From positions 1 to 9,784 of the forward strand of contig JAQSXD010000104.1 in NCBI GenBank assembly GCA_029266295.1: a stretch of DNA of 9,784 bases, given 5' to 3'. The DNA is from Bacillota bacterium (GTDB lineage Bacteria > Bacillota > Clostridia > Peptostreptococcales > Anaerovoracaceae). This document shows, in pieces, positions 6,584 through 9,784 of the stretch. Under the pieces are notes generated by a model. That model worked only from the letters and a program-made list of their open reading frames with translations, was not told the DNA's origin and did not search any database. The first letter of the stretch is position 1. Each line of letters begins with the position of its first letter. A program made the position numbers and the translations under genes.

Positions 6584-6816
6584 CAACTTCAAAGCATTAC
6601 AATCAGATTCAACATAGTTAAATCAATCACAATAGAATGCAATGCATTCGCTATCAGGAAAACCGGAGCGCAGAAGTGTTTCGGTTTTCTGAATGTTTAG
6701 CAAGCTCCTGCAGCCGGCGATGGAAGGTGCTGCAAAGCGTTAACTTAGCTTCAGGCATGTAGCCTCATAGATAATGAGACGAATTGCAGATAAAAGGAAA
6801 GGAGGAAGCGGAGGCG
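6584..6816 (+). other. 233-nt non-coding region with several stem-loops before the MBL gene
   Basis: No gene is seen here. In order it holds a weak Rex-like match (6615-6632); hairpin GAATGC (6635-6640)/GCATTC (6644-6649) with a 3-nt loop; hairpin GAAAACCG (6658-6665)/CGGTTTTC (6682-6689), the best terminator candidate for the CoA-transferase although only a short T-run follows; TGCAGC (6709-6714)/GCTGCA (6729-6734); and CTCAT (6764-6768)/ATGAG (6774-6778). A possible -10 GATAAT (6770-6775) has no good -35. The region may combine a terminator with a structured 5' leader; it matches no riboswitch consensus that I could recognise. Confidence 0.5.
6658..6689 (+). terminator. Stem-loop after the CoA-transferase gene, possible terminator
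   Basis: GAAAACCG (6658-6665) pairs perfectly with CGGTTTTC (6682-6689) around a 16-nt loop, and a bulge allows CA/TG to extend the stem. The sequence after it, TGAATGTTTAG, has only a short T-run, so termination strength is uncertain. Confidence 0.35.
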
Positions 6817-7854
6817 ATGACAGATAACAGATCGATGGGCAGAAGCATTACAGAAGAAGTTGCGGATGGAATCTACCAGATAAAAGTCCCTCTTCCCAAT
6901 AATCCGCTGGGATCATTGAACGCATACTTGCTTACCGGTGGCGAAAAGAACTTGCTGATTGACACCGGCTTCTTTCATCCCGAGTGCCGTAACGCCATAG
7001 TGGATGGCTTCCAAAATATCGGGGCCAAAATTTCGGATACCGACATCTTCCTAACCCATCTTCACGCCGATCATTCCGGTCTTGCTTCGGAGCTGGCCGC
7101 CCGGGGAGCAAAGATTTACTGCAGTGCACTGGACGGTAATATTATCAATCTTTTTGCTGCTCAGGAATATTGGGATGAAATGGGAGCGCTCTTCTGCCGG
7201 CACGGGATGCCTGATCTTGAAGAAGATCAAGAAAAAGGAGTTCATCCGGGCAAGCTGTTCGGAGGGAAAAATCAGATCAATTTTATAACGGTAGTTGATG
7301 GAGAACTCATTCAAGGGGGAAAATACAAGCTTCAATGTGTCTGGACCCCGGGGCATACCCCCGGGCACCTGTGCCTATATGAAAAAAATCAAAAGCTGCT
7401 TTTCTCAGGAGATCATGTTTTGGGAGACATCACTCCCGTCCTTTCGCCGGAGCAAGGATTGGAACGGCCATTAAGGCCATATCTGGAAAGCTTGCAGCGC
7501 ATTGAGAAGCTTGAGATCAGAGAGATTCTTCCGGGGCACCGGGGAAGGGTAACAATGCCCTACGTTAGGATTGAGGAACTGAAAAAGCATCATGAGCTGA
7601 GACTGGAAGAGATTCGTTTAATCCTGAGGCATGCCAATCGGCCGATGAACGCATATGAAGTTGCCGCCAAAATGAGCTGGAGAATGCCAAAGGATATCTG
7701 GGAAAAAATACCGAGACAGCAGCGCTGGTTTGCAACGGGAGAGGCCATCGCCCATCTGTTCTATCTTGAAGAAGAAGGATCAGCAGCAGTCAGATTGGAA
7801 GACGGATCTTATACGTTTTCTCTCAGTGATAAAGGAGGCTCACAGATTCTATGA
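6817..7854 (+). CDS. MBL-fold metallo-hydrolase with C-terminal winged-helix-like domain
   Basis: The 345-aa product is a metallo-beta-lactamase-fold hydrolase with a complete metal-binding set: THLHADH (80-86) giving H81, H83, D85 and H86, H180 in TPGHTPGH (177-184), D199 in SGDH, and H241 in PGHRG. A helical C-terminal part (about 255-325, including EIRLILRHANRPMNAYEVAAKM and the FATGEAIAHL segment) fits the winged-helix domain found in LACTB2-type members. The family includes glyoxalase II, thioesterases and nucleases, so the reaction is open; in this setting acyl-CoA or thioester hydrolysis is a plausible guess. The start was placed at ATG 6817, which follows AAAGGAGG (6798-6805) by 11 nt, rather than the in-frame TTG at 6784 or ATG at 6835. 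The end overlaps the EtfB-like gene by 4 nt (ATGA), indicating translational coupling. Confidence 0.85.
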   Translation: MTDNRSMGRSITEEVADGIYQIKVPLPNNPLGSLNAYLLTGGEKNLLIDTGFFHPECRNAIVDGFQNIGAKISDTDIFLTHLHADHSGLASELAARGAKIYCSALDGNIINLFAAQEYWDEMGALFCRHGMPDLEEDQEKGVHPGKLFGGKNQINFITVVDGELIQGGKYKLQCVWTPGHTPGHLCLYEKNQKLLFSGDHVLGDITPVLSPEQGLERPLRPYLESLQRIEKLEIREILPGHRGRVTMPYVRIEELKKHHELRLEEIRLILRHANRPMNAYEVAAKMSWRMPKDIWEKIPRQQRWFATGEAIAHLFYLEEEGSAAVRLEDGSYTFSLSDKGGSQIL

Positions 7855-8651
7855 GGATTATTGTACTGCTAAAACAGCCTGTTAAGGGAGGAAACTCTTT
7901 GGAAAGAGCAGCGCTGATCGGTAGAGATTCCGGCGATGATGCCCAAATCGGTTATGATGACGGCAATGCCCTTGAAATGGCTTTGCGATTAAAGGAGAAA
8001 GCAGAGCAGGGCACAGTGGAGATCATAGCACTGGCTGCAGGCATCTCCGATGAGGAGGAGGTTTTAAGAGAGGCGCTTGCCTTGGGAGCTGATCAGGCTG
8101 TTCTCTTGAGTGATGCAGGCCTTGCCGCAGCTGATTCCATGGCGACAGCACGCTGCCTTGCTGCTGCAATCCGCCAAATCGGGGCATATGATCTGATTTT
8201 GGCGGGGTATAAGAGTCAGGATAAAAAAGAAGGCCATGTAGGCTCAATGGTCGCTGAGTTTCTCTGCCTTCCTCAAATCACGCATGTGAATGAATTTCAA
8301 GTTACGGAAGAAAGTGTAGAGGCTATTGCAGATCAAGGCGACGGCTTCAGCTTGAAACTGCGTGCGCCGCTGCCGTGCTGTCTCAGTATGAATAAGATGA
8401 AGCATTCTCTTCGTATCATGACCCTGCAGGGCGTCCGTCAGTCTCTGAAAAAGGATTTGCTTCGATGGACCTTTCAGGATATTCGCTTAGAAGGGGAGGA
8501 CTGGTTTGAAAGAACTCTTGTGACCCATAAATTTTCTGTCCGACACAGGGATAAAGGACAAATCCTTAATCTGATCGATCAGGAACAGATAGAAGCACTC
8601 TTGAGGCCGTTCCTTGGTGATATCAAATCTTCCTTTTTAAAACGAGCATGA
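7851..8651 (+). CDS. Electron transfer flavoprotein beta subunit-like protein (EtfB/FixA family)
   Basis: The 266-aa product has the EtfB fold and about the usual length. It starts MRIIVLLKQPV, has the early segment DDGNALEMALRLKEK (36-50), LREALALGADQAVLLSD (72-88), DSMATARCLAAAI (95-107), and the nucleotide-binding segment YDLILAGYKSQDKKEGHVGSM (113-133) followed by LPQITHV (140-146). EtfB normally pairs with EtfA to carry electrons to or from acyl-CoA dehydrogenases, binding FAD or AMP. Two things are odd. No etfA follows; a terminator closes the unit at 8706-8756. And the nucleotide-binding loop, typically of the form D-G/D-D-T-G/A-Q-V-G, here reads QDKKEGHVG, losing the conserved Thr and Gln. 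It may pair with an EtfA encoded elsewhere or have a changed cofactor. The start codon overlaps the MBL stop (ATGA). Confidence 0.85.
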   Translation: MRIIVLLKQPVKGGNSLERAALIGRDSGDDAQIGYDDGNALEMALRLKEKAEQGTVEIIALAAGISDEEEVLREALALGADQAVLLSDAGLAAADSMATARCLAAAIRQIGAYDLILAGYKSQDKKEGHVGSMVAEFLCLPQITHVNEFQVTEESVEAIADQGDGFSLKLRAPLPCCLSMNKMKHSLRIMTLQGVRQSLKKDLLRWTFQDIRLEGEDWFERTLVTHKFSVRHRDKGQILNLIDQEQIEALLRPFLGDIKSSFLKRA

Positions 8652-8705
8652 TTCTAGAAAAGAGAGTCCGCTGTTAAAAAAAAGCCAGCCAATGCATTTT
8701 GGAAG

Positions 8706-8756
8706 CGAACCCTAAACATTAGATCGTAAGTCTAGTGCTTGGGGTTCGTTTTGTTT
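8706..8756 (+). terminator. Rho-independent terminator after the EtfB-like gene
   Basis: Bases 8706-8723 pair with 8731-8748: CGAACCC with GGGTTCG, a T-G wobble, AA/TT, one A-C mismatch, then CATTAGA with TCTAGTG (one wobble), around a 7-nt loop. The stem is followed at once by TTTTGTTT (8749-8756). This is the clearest terminator in the window and ends the transcript carrying the MBL and EtfB-like genes. Confidence 0.9.
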
Positions 8757-8789
8757 GCAATTTGTGGGAACACTGTGATTTATGGAAAC

Positions 8790-8818
8790 TTGCCAAAATC
8801 TGTATATTTTTATATAAT
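8790..8818 (+). promoter_or_regulatory. Sigma-A promoter for the GNAT gene
   Basis: TTGCCA (8790-8795) and a perfect TATAAT (8813-8818) are 17 nt apart, in AT-rich DNA just after the terminator. Transcription would start near 8825 and give a leader of about 64 nt. The GNAT gene is therefore probably a single-gene unit with constitutive-type expression. Confidence 0.75.
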
Positions 8819-8888
8819 AAAGCCTGCCAAGTATATGTAAATAAATGAAAGACTTTGCCTAATAGAATTGCTGTTGTGGGGGGTAAAA

Positions 8889-9335
8889 ATGAAAATAACG
8901 AAAATTGAGGATCATGACAAAATAAGTTTTATGGATCTTCTCCTTCTTGCAGATGAAGACGAAAAAATGATCGAGAAATACTTATATCGAGGAGAAATGT
9001 TTGCTTTGTACGATGATGATTTGAAAAGTATCTGCGTAGTTACACAGGAAAGCGATGATGTTTGTGAACTGAAAAATATAGCAACGTATGAAAAATGGCA
9101 TGGCTACGGGTATGGCAGCGAACTTTTAAACCACATCGTTTCATATTACAAGGGCAAGGATACAACCATGCTTGTGGGAACAGGTGACATCCCATGGATA
9201 TTACAGTTTTACCAGAAAAACGGGTTTAGAATTTCTCATAGAATTAAGGACTTTTTCACAGACAACTACGACCAACCGATGTTTGAAGATGGTGTTCAAT
9301 TGATTGATATGGTTTATTTAAGCAAAAGCCTATAA
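8889..9335 (+). CDS. GNAT-family N-acetyltransferase
   Basis: The 148-aa product fits the GCN5-related acetyltransferases, which transfer the acetyl group of acetyl-CoA to an amine. The acetyl-CoA pyrophosphate-binding segment is HGYGYGSELL (71-80), matching the usual Q/R-x-x-G-x-G/A motif with His in the first place, preceded by the strand CELKNIATYEKW (59-70). The C-terminal FYQKNGFRIS (107-116) is the typical GNAT motif B region. The length is normal for a single-domain member and the substrate cannot be predicted. ATG 8889 is preferred over the in-frame TTG at 8868; a G-rich run GGGGGG (8878-8883) lies 5 nt before it, an atypical but usable ribosome site. It has its own promoter and is isolated by a terminator upstream, so it is probably not functionally tied to the acyl-CoA genes. 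Confidence 0.85.
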   Translation: MKITKIEDHDKISFMDLLLLADEDEKMIEKYLYRGEMFALYDDDLKSICVVTQESDDVCELKNIATYEKWHGYGYGSELLNHIVSYYKGKDTTMLVGTGDIPWILQFYQKNGFRISHRIKDFFTDNYDQPMFEDGVQLIDMVYLSKSL

Positions 9336-9492
9336 ACTTCAAAAAAACGTTGCTATGCGAGAAGTCGTTAGGCCATAAAATTGAATTCATTCCGTTCTTT
9401 TTGAGAATGCTATCTACTAGAGCGTATGCAAATTAAGAAGGTATTCAATCTGTCTAAAACTCATTGTACCATGACATACTCAAATTTGCTTG

Positions 9493-9513
9493 GAAAGTAT
9501 ACAAAATACTTTC
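9493..9513. repeat. Perfect 8-bp inverted repeat upstream of the acyl-CoA dehydrogenase promoter
   Basis: GAAAGTAT (9493-9500) and ATACTTTC (9506-9513) flank a 5-nt ACAAA loop. It lies 20 nt before the -35 element, a position suited to a DNA-binding regulator site; it could also be a weak GNAT-transcript hairpin. No regulator is known for this motif to me. Confidence 0.4.
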
Positions 9514-9533
9514 TGGATTTCACCAAATAACGT

Positions 9534-9551
9534 TTGACTATTTATTAACAA
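9534..9551. promoter_or_regulatory. Rex-like site overlapping the acyl-CoA dehydrogenase promoter
   Basis: TTGACTA-TTTA-TTAACAA matches 11 of 14 positions of TTGTTAA-N4-TTAACAA, with a perfect right half-site. It covers the -35 element and part of the spacer, the expected place for a repressor. Butyryl-CoA dehydrogenase operons are known Rex targets in Clostridia, which supports the call, but AT-rich promoter DNA produces partial matches by chance. Confidence 0.35.
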
Positions 9552-9562
9552 TAAGTTAAAGT
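9534..9562 (+). promoter_or_regulatory. Candidate promoter for the acyl-CoA dehydrogenase gene
   Basis: TTGACT (9534-9539, 5/6) and TAAAGT (9557-9562, 4/6) are 17 nt apart. Transcription from here gives a leader of about 150 nt that contains both hairpins. The spacer contains the inverted repeat TTAAC-AATAA-GTTAA (9545-9559), a possible operator. Confidence 0.5.
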
Positions 9563-9593
9563 GTTACATGTAGAATTAAGATTTGTTTATCAG

Positions 9594-9669
9594 CCCGAAC
9601 AATTTATAAGATAAATTGGCGGGAGTTTAAGCAGGAAACCGTAAATTCCTGATTTGTCGGTGACCTGCT
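9594..9669 (+). other. Two-hairpin structured leader of the acyl-CoA dehydrogenase mRNA
   Basis: Hairpin 1: CCCG (9594-9597)/CGGG (9620-9623) with an inner helix CAATTTAT (9600-9607)/ATAAATTG (9611-9618) and a 3-nt loop. Hairpin 2: AGCAGG (9630-9635)/CCTGCT (9664-9669), a tandem mismatch AA/GA, ACCG (9638-9641)/CGGT (9658-9661), and a possible apical AAAT/ATTT helix. Such a compact pair in a leader may be a cis-regulatory RNA. It fits none of the common riboswitch consensus motifs I compared mentally (TPP, SAM, cobalamin, glycine, FMN, purine, c-di-GMP, T-box). Confidence 0.4.
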
Positions 9670-9719
9670 GAGTTAGATCAAGATAAAATAAGTATCACAA
9701 AACAGGAGGAGAATGAAAA

Positions 9720-9784
9720 ATGGATTTTAAACTCACGAAAACACATTTGCTTCAGCAGGAATTATTCCGAAGATTTGCGGAAAC
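9720..9784 (+). CDS. Acyl-CoA dehydrogenase, N-terminal fragment
   Basis: Only the first 21 codons are in the window, encoding MDFKLTKTHLLQQELFRRFA and one more residue before the cut. The pattern, MDF-x-LT followed by an amphipathic helix ending in RRFAE, is typical of the start of clostridial acyl-CoA dehydrogenases such as butyryl-CoA dehydrogenase, which are flavoproteins that use Etf as electron partner. AGGAGG (9704-9709) lies 10 nt before the ATG; an ATG at 9713 in another frame stops after five codons. The family call rests on a very short stretch and on the nearby EtfB-like and acyl-CoA ligase genes. Confidence 0.65.
   Translation, partial: MDFKLTKTHLLQQELFRRFAE

Larger units (their letters stand above)
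9336..9719 (+). other. 384-nt non-coding region: inverted repeats, promoter and structured leader
   Basis: No gene is seen here, and no convincing terminator follows the GNAT gene. The first part (to about 9480) is AT-rich and featureless to me. Then come a perfect inverted repeat GAAAGTAT (9493-9500)/ATACTTTC (9506-9513), a promoter (9534-9562) overlapped by a Rex-like site, and two consecutive leader hairpins (9594-9623 and 9630-9669). The region ends in AGGAGG (9704-9709), 10 nt before the acyl-CoA dehydrogenase ATG. Confidence 0.7.

Noticed and set aside
6784..6816. TTG start for the MBL gene at 6784
   Set aside because: The in-frame ATG at 6817 follows AAAGGAGG at usable spacing; the TTG would place that RBS inside the coding region.
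8868..8888. TTG start for the GNAT gene at 8868
   Set aside because: The ATG at 8889 gives a typical GNAT N-terminus and no RBS precedes the TTG.
9582..9601. TTGTT/AACAA inverted repeat resembling a Rex box
   Set aside because: The half-sites are 10 nt apart instead of the 8 required, and the right arm forms part of leader hairpin 1.

Overview
The window looks like chromosomal DNA of an anaerobic, low-to-mid-GC member of the Clostridia (Bacillota). The signs are strong AGGAGG-type ribosome binding sites, sigma-A-type promoters, a classical stem-loop/U-tract terminator, and the gene content: a molybdenum hydroxylase, an OFA-family carboxylate transporter, an acyl-CoA ligase, a family I CoA-transferase, an Etf subunit and an acyl-CoA dehydrogenase. 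I do not assign a genus. All genes lie on the + strand. I see no tRNA, rRNA, CRISPR array, transposase or integrase.

Layout. (1) Positions 1-246 hold the C-terminal end of a xanthine dehydrogenase-type molybdopterin-binding subunit, followed by a stem-loop. (2) Positions 386-1527 hold three tightly packed small genes: a YopX-family protein, an unrecognised acidic 183-aa protein, and a 63-aa protein with a four-cysteine cluster. They look unrelated to the metabolic genes and may be phage-derived. (3) Positions 1622-2863 encode an OFA-type MFS transporter with its own candidate promoter and a 13/14 match to the clostridial Rex operator consensus just before its RBS. (4) Positions 2994-8651 hold four genes: an AMP-forming acyl-CoA ligase with an unusual N-terminal extension, a fused acetate/propionate-type CoA-transferase, an MBL-fold hydrolase with a C-terminal winged-helix-like domain, and an EtfB-like protein that overlaps the MBL gene by 4 nt. 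A strong rho-independent terminator follows. (5) Positions 8889-9335 encode a stand-alone GNAT acetyltransferase behind a near-consensus promoter. (6) A 384-nt non-coding stretch contains inverted repeats, a promoter overlapped by a second Rex-like site, and a structured leader. It precedes the start of an acyl-CoA dehydrogenase (9720 onward, cut by the window end).

How the genes could work together (inference): a carboxylic acid is imported by the OFA transporter and activated to its CoA thioester by the ligase or the CoA-transferase. It is then oxidised or reduced by the acyl-CoA dehydrogenase, with electrons passing through Etf. The MBL protein may act as a thioesterase or other hydrolase in the route. 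The Rex-like boxes at the transporter and dehydrogenase suggest control by the NADH/NAD+ ratio. The substrate cannot be read from the sequence.
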